A stretch of 64,000 bases of DNA, from contig CAJQUW010007545.1 in assembly GCA_907163375.1 (NCBI GenBank), positions 488,001 to 552,000 on the forward strand, given 5' to 3'. The first letter of the stretch is position 1, and every line of letters begins with the position of its first letter. Below are positions 45,921 to 57,739 of the stretch, piece by piece. Source of the DNA: Prostheceraeus crozeri (taxonomy: Eukaryota; Platyhelminthes; Polycladida; Euryleptidae). Position numbers and translations under genes: made by a program. A model generated the notes under the pieces. That model made no database searches, was not told the DNA's origin, and saw nothing but the letters and a program-made list of their open reading frames with translations.

Positions 45921-47164
45921 TCATCGTTTACAAAATGAATTAAAGATGGAACATATATACAAAATAAAAGCATTACTCCGTCTCGTAAGTCGTTTCGGAA
46001 GTAAAAATCGACCAGAAGAGGATAATTCAGGAAGTGAGTCATTTAGTATATGATTAGTATTCATAATATCTCGCAATAACTTCGGGGACAACGTTATACA
46101 ACGATCACTACATGCGGGTAAACATTCATCGTCACAATCTGAACCACAAAATTTTTTTTGAAAACGTCGTTGAAGGCGATCAAGACGAGTGGAATCAGTT
46201 GATGATAAGCCAACAAAAACCGGATCACAATACTCCAGGAGAGAACGAATGTAACTGAAGTAAACAGTTTTAAGATCATCATCTGACAAAACCAAAACCG
46301 GACGAAGAATCCGAATTGCATAAAATCTTGAGGCACTTTTCACAATGCGGTCTATGTGCTGTGACCATGTATCTTTATCATTAAAATGAACAGTCAAGAT
46401 GCACAAAGTATTCACAGAATGAACACCTGGAACAACAACAGATCCGATAGACGCACGCTTTTTGCTTACAGTGAGACATCTGCACTTATCAAAATTCAAT
46501 TTGAGCTCAATCGAATATGACCAATCAATAGGGGCATTATGGTTTCGAAGAACATGATTGTCGCCACCATGCTTATACAACGGTAGGCAAAGCGTAGTAT
46601 CGTCCGCATATTTTATCAAACGACAATCATAATTGTCAAAATCATATCATTGCAACAGTGCAGAAACGGTCCGAGAATTGAACCCTGTGGAATGCCAGAT
46701 GTGACATTTTGCAATGAGCTCAAAGTAGCGCCAATCTGAGCACACTGTTTTCTGTCACTAAAGTAACTCGCAACCCAGTGTATGAAGCCGGTGGGGAATT
46801 TGCTTTGTATCAGCTGATTAATAATATACTCAGATTTCGTAGTGTCGAACGCTTTTGTGTAGTCATAGGTTATGATAACTGCTCCATCTGTATCTGGATC
46901 ATCAAGACATGTTGTCAAATAATCATGCAAGGATACCAACGCGCACTGTGTGGATGAATATTGTCTGAAACCAAATTGATGTCGACCATAGTTTTCTAAC
47001 ATTGTAGATTTTATTGAAGACAAAACCACCTTTTCGAGTAATTTGGCTGGAATCTTCAAAAGAGAAATGGGACGGATGTCATTGAGTGTGGGATTATTCG
47101 TCTTGGGTACAGGACTAACTGAAACTGTCTTCCAGATGATAGGAACTTTGTGAGTTTCAATCAA
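45921..47164 (-). pseudogene. LINE 2 reverse transcriptase
   Basis: DIRPISLLKIPAKLLEKVV, QFGFRQYSSTQCAL, VIITYDYTKAFDTTKSE (motif A), VTSGIPQGSILGPF (motif B), then, after a frame change near 46618, MIKYADDTTLCLPLY (motif C). The C-terminal region SLLEYCDPVFVGL and RRSNAFILY ends at 45921. Catalytic Asp residues are present. Transcribed toward lower coordinates, downstream of the endonuclease. Confidence 0.82.
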
Positions 47165-47413
47165 CTCTTTTATCAGTCTCCAGATTGGCCAATGCAGAAT
47201 GAAGCGAGCTTTTTATACAGAACAACAGGAATGTCAGATGTAGCTTTCTTGCTCGGAATGGTCTCCATCATGCGTAGAATAGAGTCTGCAGAAATGTCAA
47301 TTTCCCAATCAGACTCTTCAGGCAAGTCAACAATATTCAAGGATGATGCAGCAAATATCGATGATAAATGACTATTTATTTCATTGACTCCATCTTAAAC
47401 AGATGAATGATGG

Positions 47414-48656
47414 TACAGAATAGGCATCAAAGGATTAGAGGAAGTGTCAACACCGCGTGTAGTATTAACCATTTTCCATAGATTATTCTTGCCTAGTTTC
47501 TTCATCCATGTAATTTTTGCTTTAGATATTTCCTTTTTCACTTTTACTTTAAGATGGCTATATAGTTGAAAGACTTTCTGTCGATAGGCCTTCCGTCGTT
47601 TATTTATGAGGTCTTTCACAATCGTAGTGATCCATGGCTTATCACGTGCTGTGCAACGAACGTAAGAAACAGGAATGCAGGGATCAACAGCATTTTCCAA
47701 TAATGAATGAAACATGACACATTTACTGTCGAGTGATAAATCATCATTATCTACAAAAGTCCAAATGATCAGCTCAATGTGTGCAGCGAAATCATCAGCA
47801 AAGGATGATCGCAGATCATAAACTTTTTTGAAAATACACATATCATCATTTGACTGCAAGTCTGAAGTTGGGGCTGCAAGATGTGGCGAATGGGGAGTTT
47901 TTGATTTATCAATTCGGCAACATAAGTCAATGCGATATGAATTCTGCAGAGATTCAGGAACTAATATATATATAGTCAAGTTGCGAGTCCGCATAAGCAG
48001 GAAGATCGTTGAGATTCACTAACCTGAATGAGGCGCACACATAACTAATATCATAACGGTTGAAATCCCCACAAATTATTACAGAGTAACCAGGGTGGAT
48101 CATAAGAATGTTGTCCAAATGCGAAGTAACGTAGTCATCGATGGCATTACGCGAACGGAGACAGATGATAGGAGGTATGTACATTGCGAGCAACACAATT
48201 CGAAAAATCTTAAAACATAATAAAAGGCATTCAAAATTTGGCTGATAAGTACAAGGAAACGAATACACTGGTAATTGGTGCTTTGACCATATAGCCACCC
48301 CTCCTCCAATTCTATTACGACGGTCAGCACGAAAAACAGTATACCCATCAATTGCAACAATAGCATTATCATGTGAATCATTCAGCCAAGATTGCGAAGC
48401 AACAAAGATATCGATATCGATGAGAAATAGCATGGTGCGAATCTCATCAAGTTTAGGTAAAACTGAACGACAATTAGAGTGCATTCATACTGTGAGGTAA
48501 GGTCTTGAGCAATGTCTACGGTCATTGGATGGATTTAAAAGCGGCGCTGAAGATTTAATGACCAGCCTGCTGCTCCATCAATCACCGGAGCTTGATTTTT
48601 ATTAGAATTGATTCTTGACATTCGAAACTGTTGCTGTTGTAAACGGGTGCGATCAA
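47414..48656 (-). repeat. tandem copy 1 of the LINE 2 endonuclease block
   Basis: 1,243 bp matching 48688-49930 at a constant offset of 1,274. I see one difference (G at 47455, A at 48729). It contains the ORF1 tail, the whole endonuclease, and the linker toward the RT (DKPWITTIVKDLINKRRKAY, then KITWMKKLGKNNLWKMVN). Endonuclease blocks: MHSNCRSVLPKLDEIR, RIGGGVAIWSKHQL, IICGDFNRYD and QLDYIY. This copy continues into the RT. Confidence 0.9.
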
Positions 48657-48687
48657 ATACAAATATATCAATACAATCAATACAAAA
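48657..48687. repeat. 31-bp AT-rich spacer between the duplicated blocks
   Basis: Between the two copies lies ATACAAATATATCAATACAA plus eleven more bases, built on ATACAA/ATCAAT words. It resembles a retroelement tail or filler at a repair junction. Confidence 0.6.
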
Positions 48688-49930
48688 TACAGAATAGGCA
48701 TCAAAGGATTAGAGGAAGTGTCAACACCACGTGTAGTATTAACCATTTTCCATAGATTATTCTTGCCTAGTTTCTTCATCCATGTAATTTTTGCTTTAGA
48801 TATTTCCTTTTTCACTTTTACTTTAAGATGGCTATATAGTTGAAAGACTTTCTGTCGATAGGCCTTCCGTCGTTTATTTATGAGGTCTTTCACAATCGTA
48901 GTGATCCATGGCTTATCACGTGCTGTGCAACGAACGTAAGAAACAGGAATGCAGGGATCAACAGCATTTTCCAATAATGAATGAAACATGACACATTTAC
49001 TGTCGAGTGATAAATCATCATTATCTACAAAAGTCCAAATGATCAGCTCAATGTGTGCAGCGAAATCATCAGCAAAGGATGATCGCAGATCATAAACTTT
49101 TTTGAAAATACACATATCATCATTTGACTGCAAGTCTGAAGTTGGGGCTGCAAGATGTGGCGAATGGGGAGTTTTTGATTTATCAATTCGGCAACATAAG
49201 TCAATGCGATATGAATTCTGCAGAGATTCAGGAACTAATATATATATAGTCAAGTTGCGAGTCCGCATAAGCAGGAAGATCGTTGAGATTCACTAACCTG
49301 AATGAGGCGCACACATAACTAATATCATAACGGTTGAAATCCCCACAAATTATTACAGAGTAACCAGGGTGGATCATAAGAATGTTGTCCAAATGCGAAG
49401 TAACGTAGTCATCGATGGCATTACGCGAACGGAGACAGATGATAGGAGGTATGTACATTGCGAGCAACACAATTCGAAAAATCTTAAAACATAATAAAAG
49501 GCATTCAAAATTTGGCTGATAAGTACAAGGAAACGAATACACTGGTAATTGGTGCTTTGACCATATAGCCACCCCTCCTCCAATTCTATTACGACGGTCA
49601 GCACGAAAAACAGTATACCCATCAATTGCAACAATAGCATTATCATGTGAATCATTCAGCCAAGATTGCGAAGCAACAAAGATATCGATATCGATGAGAA
49701 ATAGCATGGTGCGAATCTCATCAAGTTTAGGTAAAACTGAACGACAATTAGAGTGCATTCATACTGTGAGGTAAGGTCTTGAGCAATGTCTACGGTCATT
49801 GGATGGATTTAAAAGCGGCGCTGAAGATTTAATGACCAGCCTGCTGCTCCATCAATCACCGGAGCTTGATTTTTATTAGAATTGATTCTTGACATTCGAA
49901 ACTGTTGCTGTTGTAAACGGGTGCGATCAA
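48688..49930 (-). repeat. tandem copy 2 of the LINE 2 endonuclease block
   Basis: Twin of 47414-48656. It is joined at its right side to the rest of ORF1 (49931-50480), so this is the copy in native 5' context. Its endonuclease (49758-49228) and linker (49268-48582) run into the 31-bp spacer instead of the RT. Confidence 0.9.
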
Positions 49931-50480
49931 CATTGGTATATGCGTTATTGAATCGTGAATTTGGACCACGCAGACCCCTCGACCTGCTGAGAAGTTCCCT
50001 TCGGGTTTTACTACCGCAACTAAGTCATAGAAGTCGAGGCCGTCCAGCATTCACCTTACCGATGCGTCGCACATCATTGACTTTTGTATCCTCGATTTTA
50101 AGAAGTTGACAGATATCTTGGATAAACGAACGGTCATTATTGATATTGTCAGTTGCATTACCATTACTAGATTCTGGTACACCAACAATAATCAAGTTCT
50201 TTCGTCGAGAGAATCTCTGACCCATTTCCTCAAGTGTCTCACTTTCCCAAGAATTAGCATGCGAAGTGATTTCATTGCATTTGCTTTTTATTTCGTTGAT
50301 TTAATTCGAATTAGCTTCTGTTCTTCGTTCAAGATCAATGACTTTATTATTAAGTCAGTCCATCGATTCCTTCAGCTTAGCAAGCTCTGATGTGAAAGAA
50401 TTTATTATTTCTTGTTTTGTTGCATCCAATAATGCTTTAATGTCATTCGCAGTGGACAGAGTTTGATCTCGTAAAGCGTT
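49815..50480 (-). pseudogene. LINE 2 ORF1 protein
   Basis: ITSHANSWESETLEEMGQRF after a coiled-coil stretch (ATKQEIINSFTSELAKLKES), then RKNLIIVGVPESS, IQDICQLLKIEDTKVND, VRRIGKVNAGRPRLL, the RRM-like core of LINE ORF1 nucleic-acid chaperones. Two in-frame stops in the coiled coil and a frame change near 50025 disable it. The basic Gln/Asn-rich tail (RTRLQQQQFRMSRINSNKN) ends near 49815 and is included in the duplication. Confidence 0.7.
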
Positions 50481-50500
50481 TGGAAGCACAATTAGGTGAT

Positions 50501-51189
50501 GACATATAACCACTTATTGACGTAACTGTGCGTGTCTGATGACGGAAGATCACGTTACCAAGAAAAATCGATAATTGCAGAATCAACCGACAGGGGGGGG
50601 GACTTAGTAGTGGCACACAGATAACAGCTGATCAGGCCACCGACAATACCGATCGTTCAACAAACAGTCACACACCAACGATATAGAGAGACCAGGAAAT
50701 GCCAGAAATCTAAATATAGAATTATGGACACTGCAGGATCAAAATTATTACACAGATCGGAATGACGTAGATAGATTGATAGATCAACGTAATTTTTGAC
50801 CGTGGATGTGTTCACCATTAATTGCACAAGCACAGAATAATAATATGATGGATAATACTTTTTCTTGGATAACTTCAAACAGAAACGTCGAATCTCAAAA
50901 TTAAATACACCACTAGATGCGGGAGAAAACGACGATCCAGAATATATAAAATTTCACCCAGGAAGAGTCCATGAAATAGCAACTACACAAATAAAGAGAA
51001 ACTTGCACGAGAGACAGCAAAAACACGTCCGGCACACAGCGTGTAATGAACTTGCTTGAACAAAGATCGGACATCGTTGTACATTTGATGAATTAAAACT
51101 CATCAACATCATTTCTCAAACACTTCGCATTTCGGCAGTATTGAATTCAAAAATTGAACGTAAACTTCTGGCTCCCAAATATATTTAGT
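50501..51189. other. spacer; no recognised gene
   Basis: A G-run lies near 50593-50601. The plus-strand stretch at 50865-51059 (TPLDAGENDDPEYIKFHPGR) is open for 64 residues and could be the start of the PLE2 protein or unrelated; no family signature. Confidence 0.35.
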
Positions 51190-51827
51190 ACACCGTTCAA
51201 AAATGGAGTTCAAGTCAAAATTTTATGATTATTCGATGAAAAATATTACTATTGCAACGAAGAGAACGTATATGAATTGTTTTATTGAAAAAGTCGAAAG
51301 CTTTATTCGAAGAATGAGGAGGAAAGCTAATATATTTTAACAACAACAACAACAAGAGTGAAAGTGAAATAGATGAAAACTTTGGATTTCCATAAGTAGA
51401 TGCCCAACATCTTTGTTTTAAACAAGCGTTGTACCAACTAATACAAGAAATTGAATTTTGGGATCATATCAACAACAGTTTCATGAAAGAACTAGAGAAA
51501 AACAACAGTGAAATGAAACAATCAAAAAATGTATTCGTATTTGCTGACGAAACTTATAACATATATGAAGTCTCAGCCAACAGATATCAAAATATTCTGA
51601 ATGATAGCACAACAACGGCTCATAAAAGACTGATGCTGTAATAAGAAAAGTTGCTAGAAGTGAAAGGTATTGCAGCGAGCTTCAATGTCGCGAATCGAGT
51701 TGAATGTTAAGCAAAAAATGACGCCTTCATTGCATTCAAAGACCACAAGGAACATTTTCCTAACCCGCTGAAATGTAGATTATTAAATCCGGCCAATAGT
51801 GAAATTGGTATCATCAGCAAAAGAATA

Positions 51828-52316
51828 TTGGAAAAGCATAATGAAATGATCAGAACAAAAACAAAGTTATTGCAATTTCGAGAAACTGCAACCGTGATTC
51901 AATGGTTTAACAATACTCCAAGTAAGAGCAACTGCAAATTCTTGAAGTTTGACATTGCTGACTTTTATCCTTCTATAAGTGAGTCACTGTTACTGAAAAG
52001 CCTTGAATTCGAAGTGCGACACACTACTATATCACAACGAGAGAAAGAAACGATACTTCATGCTCGGAAATCATTCTTATTCGATGGCCAAAACACGTGG
52101 ATAAAGAATGGAGAACCGTTTGACGTAACTATGAGATCATTTGATGGCGCAGAAGTATGCGAATTGGTCGGGTTACTCCTCCATAACATCTTATGCAACA
52201 TATTTGGAAGAGAGCAAGTGGGATTATTAAAAGACGATGGTCTGGTTGTATTCCCTGGTCAAGGTGGAGGCATGAAGAACACGGAAATCTATCATCACAA
52301 TATTCCAAGAGCATGA
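51828..52316 (+). pseudogene. PLE2 reverse transcriptase-like core
   Basis: FLKFDIADFYPSISESLL corresponds to RT motif A, FDVTMRSFDGAEVCELVGL to motif B, and LLKDDGLVVFPG to a motif C with DDG instead of YVDD, as in this subfamily. The preceding LLNPANSEIGIISKRILEK-like segment and VIQWFNN are also family blocks. It would copy the element RNA into DNA. A 70-bp piece from its end recurs at 31563-31633. Confidence 0.7.
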
Positions 52317-52710
52317 TCTTAAAATAACAGCAGAGTGCAATATTCAATCGACGGAATTTCTCGATGTATATTTCGACAAACCATCTGGCAAGCACAGACC
52401 GTTCATCAAACCGAACAATACAACGATGTATATAAACAAATAATCAAATCATCCACCATCAATTATCAAACATATTCCATCAATGATAGAAAAACGTATG
52501 ACAGACCGTATGACGTATGACGTATCTTATGACAGAAACGAGTTTGAAAAAGTGAAAGCACATTATGAAGGAGCACTTAGAAAAAGTGGTTTCAATAAAA
52601 GTTTGCAATAGCAGCCAAGTGATGTCAAGACAAACAGAAGACGGCGAAACATACCCTCCATTCAACCTAGGTGTGAAAACAAATGTAGGTAGACGTTTTC
52701 TCTCTTTTGG

Positions 52711-53262
52711 ATGTTCATTTTCCTAAATACAGGTCTCTATTCAACAGAAACTGTCAAAGTCAGTCATAGTTGTACATCAAACGTTAAAAATATTATCAAA
52801 AAACACAACAATAAAGCAATTCAGAATGTCGCCAACGTGAAGGTGGAAGCAAACAAATGTAACTCTAAAAGAAAAGAATCGTATCCGTTGAGGGGAGAAT
52901 GCCTGAAGAGTTCTGTTGTTTACAAGGCAACTGTATCAACAACAAACGAACAGAAAACGTATATTGGACAAACTGAAAATAATTTTAAGACAAGATACAG
53001 AAACCACAAGAAATCATTCACCAAATTTCGATACCTAAGCGAAACAACTTTATCAAAATATATTTGGAACTTACATGACAGAAATGAAGAATACAATATA
53101 ACATGGGAAGTACTCGAACAATCAAATCCCTACAAGTGCGGAACTCGAAGTTGTGCCCTGTGTCTCGCTGAAAAATTCCATATTCTGACTTCCAAAGACA
53201 CTCATTTATTAATAAGAAATCGAAAATCATATCCACATGTCGGCATCGTAGAAAACTTATAA
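52711..53262 (+). pseudogene. PLE2 GIY-YIG endonuclease module
   Basis: YPLRGECLKSSVVYKATVST then TYIGQTENNFKTRYRNHKKSF: GIY-YIG signature with its Arg and the downstream SKYIWNLHDRNEEYNITWEV and RSCALCLAEKFHIL blocks, ending RKSYPHVGIVENL. A CxxC pair (CALC) is present. It is the endonuclease partner of the RT and reads uninterrupted over 183 residues. Confidence 0.8.
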
Positions 53263-53951
53263 TTGCCCACCTCAAATAACTATACCCACTCGACTTACAT
53301 CATGCTTATCAAGCTATGATCCCATGATATTTTTGACTATTCTTTCTAGTCTTTATAGCCGTATGCAATTTCCCTTTGAATTTTAAAGTCCTTTTTTGTA
53401 AAATGTAAGATGCCAATGCACAATTCGTACATCTGATGATTGATGATCACATCGTGAAACCAATAGTACTGTTAAATATGAAGTAGTGTTTTGAACATCA
53501 TATCATATACGTATATAGTCTCATTATTTTTTCTGCTAATTCTATGAATTTATGTTATAAGTAATTTTCAACATGGTTTCTTTAACCGTGTTTACGTGAC
53601 ACCTCGAGGGCAGATAGTAGTCCGATCTGTCTACTAGGCCTCCTCATTTGGGACGGTGTCCACCACTGTTTGGTGTGTGGTTGGATTAACCACACGTCAG
53701 TTAATCTCTTGGTTGTTATCCATGTCCTCTTCTTTATCGGCGTTGCCTCTTTTGCTACCTATAGTATGATATCTTGGACTTGGGTAACTTTTAGTGCTCT
53801 TTTATTTTGTGTTAACTGCTTTTGTTTATTCAGTTCGCAATTGAAGTGCATTTTTATGATTTTTGTGCACTATTAGTTATTTATAATTCCATGCCTCTCC
53901 TAGTGAGAAAATAAAGCTATACCTAGATAAATAGATAGTGAAATCAGATTA

Positions 53952-54026
53952 ATATTTATTACATATAACTCGAGGTTTCACGGACTGTAATAAGATTACA
54001 ACCGATCATCAGACATGAATAAATAT
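53952..54026 (-). ncRNA. third hammerhead-like motif
   Basis: Minus strand: stem-I half ATATTTATT (complement of 54018-54026), CTGATGA (54012-54006), a stem-II hairpin CGG-T-TGTAAT-CTT-ATTACA-GT-CCG, then GAAAC (53979-53975), the palindrome CTCGAG as stem III, and AATAAATAT (53960-53952) closing stem I. The core boxes are canonical. It lies just 3' of PLE2 in opposite orientation; whether it belongs to PLE2 or to another Penelope fragment is open. Confidence 0.6.
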
Positions 54027-55139
54027 AGAAAGAATTTCAAAGTAGAGGTCATATTATGCATCATATGGAATTCAAAAAGCATAGCTGTATCATAGCTCAG
54101 AGAGTAAAAACTTTCTCCGATGTCTACATGTGAAAATTATTTCATTTTTCTTCTTGATCAATGTCTCAGATTTCGCCACAGTGACATAATATTTTTCAGT
54201 TAGACACGAATTGCAATGTCGATTCCGACTTTTTCATGGTTTCTCTATGGTTCTTTCATACATTTCTCTATGATTTTCAACTTGATGTTAAATTGTTTGT
54301 TTCCTTCTTTCAAGTTCCATACATAATTTGATAGTGATGTTTCATGTTTGTACTTCTCCGAGTTACATGCAACAAATATTGTTCTGATTTCACTATCTAC
54401 ATAGCTCTTTCAATATTGAGTACTATACACCTATAGTAAAGCATCCTTTCATTTACTACATGTATATGTGTATATGACCCTCACACCGACTCTCCGAAAT
54501 GCAGTTTCAGAGAACAGGATAGTAATGTGGAAGACCGGTTTCGCTTTTATGTAAGACAGCTTTTTCAATTCCACAGATGCAGAGTAAAGGCAATTACAAA
54601 GTGAACGGGCGTATATATATATATATATATAATATATGGGCAATTTCGCGCGCTACAACGTTTTTTCGCACGTATTTCATGAAATTGCAACTTGCTTTTT
54701 CATCAGAAGTAATGCCATTTCTCATTATCTCTGAATGGATTCTAATCAAACTTACGATCAAAAGGAATAATACATCGTCGGAAAAGCACAAAAAGTTAAA
54801 TATCGTGCGGGGAAAAACATTTTATGACAAAGTTACGACGTTACGCGAATGGAACCTGTTTTTTGTTACGTTGCACCTGTCCATTTTTCTGGGAATTGAG
54901 GCGATATTTTCATTCTTTCTTTTATGGACATGTTCTAGACGCGCTCCTGTTTAAAGACTGGTATGAGGGAAGTCTTATCCTACAACTGCTGAATCGTAAA
55001 TTGAAGTTATTCAATGTTACGACGTTACATGCAAAATGTTACGACGTTGTGCGCGCGAAAAAACTGTGAGTATGTTTTCCGAACTACACTAATTTCAAAT
55101 ATAGACGCTCCTAAATGTTTCTAAACATGCTTTCAATGG
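54027..55139. other. microsatellite and GTTACGACGTTAC words; no gene
   Basis: A (TA)n run spans 54612-54637. GTTACGACGTTAC occurs at 54832 and 55016 with a variant at 55038; more variants lie near 56548-56576 and 56732. CGCGCGCTACAACGTTTTTTC (about 54648) is roughly inverse to the GTTGTGCGCGCG segment at 55046. No protein match. Confidence 0.45.
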
Positions 55140-55416
55140 TCAGTAAATCATTCGAATCAAAAGTATACATGATTCAACTTCTCCCCGATGACTGGACTCA
55201 GTATAACACACAATGGTAGACCTATCAAATTCATCCATGTCCTCACTTGATGCCCATTGGAATTTCCCTTCAGCTTGTCTTTTCATAAACAAGGTAACTA
55301 CAATGTTGCCTTTTCGGTGTGTGACACGATCTACAAACCAGGAATCATGGCAAGCAACGGCATTATACATTTGGTCGACACTTCCTGAGCTGCAGATGTC
55401 CGAGATTGGTCCTTAG
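55140..55416 (-). pseudogene. fragment of an unknown transposon-linked protein
   Basis: Minus strand: YNAVACHDSWFVDRVTHRK, VTLFMKRQAEGKFQWASSED, FDRSTIVC. The spacing of WFV.RV, V.FM, FxW and IVC resembles the C-terminal domain of a family of uncharacterised proteins often repeated in marine invertebrate genomes. I cannot name it. The upstream sequence (to about 55700) is partly open in changing frames. Confidence 0.3.
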
Positions 55417-57073
55417 ACTCGGAGAATCGCATGGTTATTCCCAGTTTCTGTCCGCAAAAGTCGAACAGCTTCATATAATCTAATCCGATAATCGCAAAGT
55501 AATACGTACTAAATTCGTTTTGGATACTCGATTTTCGGTGAGGACTTGAAAACTTGCCATGGAATGTTTCGCAAATGACTGTGTAGGCCTACGCAGCGAC
55601 CATAAGGACCAGCCTACTACTTGCGCTGGAGTCGTCTGCGAACGTATCACATGCTGTAAGATGATATAGGTCCACTGGTAGAACTGACATTTTGTGCCAT
55701 CCAAACTGATTGAATAAAAGAAGAAAACTGACCAGAGCTGCACGATAATTAAGATATCATTACTAATTTATCAAACGTTCGCTCTTAAACGTTCATCACT
55801 AAAAATTTCCTTTTCTATTTGCAATTCTTAAAGAATTGGAATTCCGGTTGCATATTCAATGTCAACAATATCCTTTACAGACATCAATAGTATTCTCAGA
55901 ATTTTAGGCTCCAGCCGATGACCGCAAACGAACAGAAGTACAAAAAAATCATACCAATGATACACAGGTTTAAGCACCCATGCTACTTATGCATTGATAA
56001 AAGTAGTACTCATCTATTTTTAATGCCATTGAACGAACTCTTCCAGCGAGCTATATACACAATTTTTCAGGATAGTGATGGCAATTTTCTAAATGATTAA
56101 ACTAGAGCTACATTTTTTCGTCAAATGGGGCACTACATGTAACTCCCATACTGCAATTTTGAGCATTAGGCCTATTTGGTCACAGCATTTGTCTTGGAAT
56201 TTTCTCAAGAACGTGTTGAAAATTCCAAGTGTGACTTAATTTCAAAAAGCGCAGGAACCATGTTAAAATAAAAATACCCAAAAGACAACAAAATGTGTGC
56301 CTACTCATCAAGTCGTGTGTACATGAATGGACAATTGAATGATAAGAGATTTTAACCAAATCAAGGAATTAAAGGATGTTGCGAAAGTTCAAATAATAGG
56401 CGCATTCTGAGTCGATTCGGCACACGAATGCCTATGAATTAACCCATCGAACTCTACAATGCCTACTACCAATACCGTGAGTGTTAGGATGATCATATCC
56501 TTCATTTAAAAGTTTGACCGCATAGCGCTACGAAGCTACAGTGCTGTGTAACGGCGTTACAATGTTACGACGCTACGATTTTCAAAATACTATATTGAAC
56601 AAGTTTGTGAACATAAAGCGTATCTGAACAGGCAATGTGACATGATTCACTTGCCTTGCTTTGCACCTAAAATTTGGAAGCTTTATAGGTTAGCTGAAGG
56701 TCGTGAGACGAAAAAATGTCATTTTTCCATTGCGACGTTACTCATGCAATTTCAGATCTACTTGTCAATTTCCTAACCAAATAATAGAAAGTGATATTAT
56801 TGTCGATTAAGTGCCCGACTTTTGACTCGAATAAGTGGCAAACATCTGCTATATTTGAAATACATTAGTACAACAAATGCCAAATTTTAAAAATGATGAT
56901 TTCTCAATTTTTTGTTTTTATTACAGTATTTATTTAATTAATTTCTTTGTAATGGAAGTCTAATTTCGGTGGTGAATTGAATGCTTTTCTGGAAAATATA
57001 AGTGTCAAGGAAAATGATTGTGCAATCAATTCAGTGTTTCATTGTTAAGCTCCCAACCTCCTGATCTAGTAAG
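55417..57073. other. no recognised gene
   Basis: Short open stretches without motifs, plus the second group of GTTACGACG-type words at 56548-56741. Confidence 0.4.
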
Positions 57074-57739
57074 ATGAATTTTCAAGTATTTAAGACAACA
57101 AAAGGGAAGTCACTATTAGTTTGTGAAGAATATTCATGCATCATTGATACACGGAATGACAAAATGTACCGGCAATGTGCCGAAGCGACAGAAAAGAAAT
57201 GCGATGCTAGGATAACGGCAGATGACATCATATCATGCATCATCAGATCTCCAAAATCTGGTGTTCATGTTCATGAAAGACCAAATATTGACGGCATCAA
57301 ATGTATGAATGACATCAAAGATGTGGTCAATACAGAAAAATCTGCAAAACCTTCCCAAATCGCACACAAACTTTGTGGTGAGAATAAGACGAAAGAAGTT
57401 CTATATGACATCGCAAAATCAATGCACACTGCCAGAATAGAGCGAAGAAAGCATAAATTAGTACAGTCGACTGATTTGGAAGAAATTGTATTCAATGAGA
57501 TAACAACATGGGATGAAGAAAAATTTTGCATGAATCACTCGAATGACACTAAAACATGTTATTCTTGGGACAAGCAAAAACATTTAACATGTAATGGGAT
57601 GTTGGGAATGGAGCTTTGACACCACGTAAGAAATACTACCATATTTATTCTTCCAGGTGGCTACAATTCTCGAGAGAAGGTATGGTAAGTGGTTTCCGTT
57701 CATTTACGTCTTGATGAGTGGTAGAGCTGTAAACAGACC
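57074..57739 (+). pseudogene. FLYWCH/Mutator-like transposase relic
   Basis: Start ATG 57074. Residues 1-70 read FQVFKTTKGKSLLVCEEYSC, MYRQCAEATEKKCDAR, GVHVHERPN: the FLYWCH zinc-finger pattern (two Cys, two His) that opens many MULE-type transposases. It is open to 57619. After a short gap 57682-57735 reads GKWFPFIYVLMSGRAVN, like the MULE core block FPL.YVLL.GR. The region between, including the first catalytic Asp, is deleted, and the rest is lost at a junction near 57739 with AGCGAA-rich sequence. Confidence 0.55.

Larger units (their letters stand above)
45866..50500 (-). mobile_element. LINE 2 with ORF1 and a duplicated endonuclease region
   Basis: Minus-strand order: coiled-coil/RRM-like ORF1 (about 50480-49815), endonuclease copy (49758-), a second endonuclease copy (48484-), reverse transcriptase (47164-45921), 3' tail with AATAAACG and (ATT)n near 45866-45890. 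CR1-like in layout. Two nearly identical 1,243-bp blocks make the endonuclease double. Elsewhere the element has stops and frame changes. Confidence 0.85.
51190..53940 (+). mobile_element. second Penelope-type retroelement, PLE2
   Basis: The reading FIEKVESFIRRMRRKAN near 51270 leads to VFVFADETYNIYEV, then an RT with FDIADFYPSISESLLLKSL and a C-terminal GIY-YIG domain. This protein type recurs in cnidarian and other marine invertebrate genomes and differs from PLE1. Broken in several places. The 3' region (53590-53700) has GC-rich hairpin-forming segments (AGTAGTCC..GTCTACT, CCACC..GTGTGTGG), then AATAAAG and a GATAAATAGATAG tail. No matching terminal repeat was found at the 5' end. Confidence 0.75.

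Noticed and set aside
54612-54637. (TA)n run as an origin or promoter element
   Set aside because: Simple microsatellite; no associated gene start or other signal.
57625-57656. Tiny intron joining the two MULE-like segments
   Set aside because: A 32-bp intron is too short for an animal intron, and the family needs many residues between the two blocks, so a deletion is more likely.
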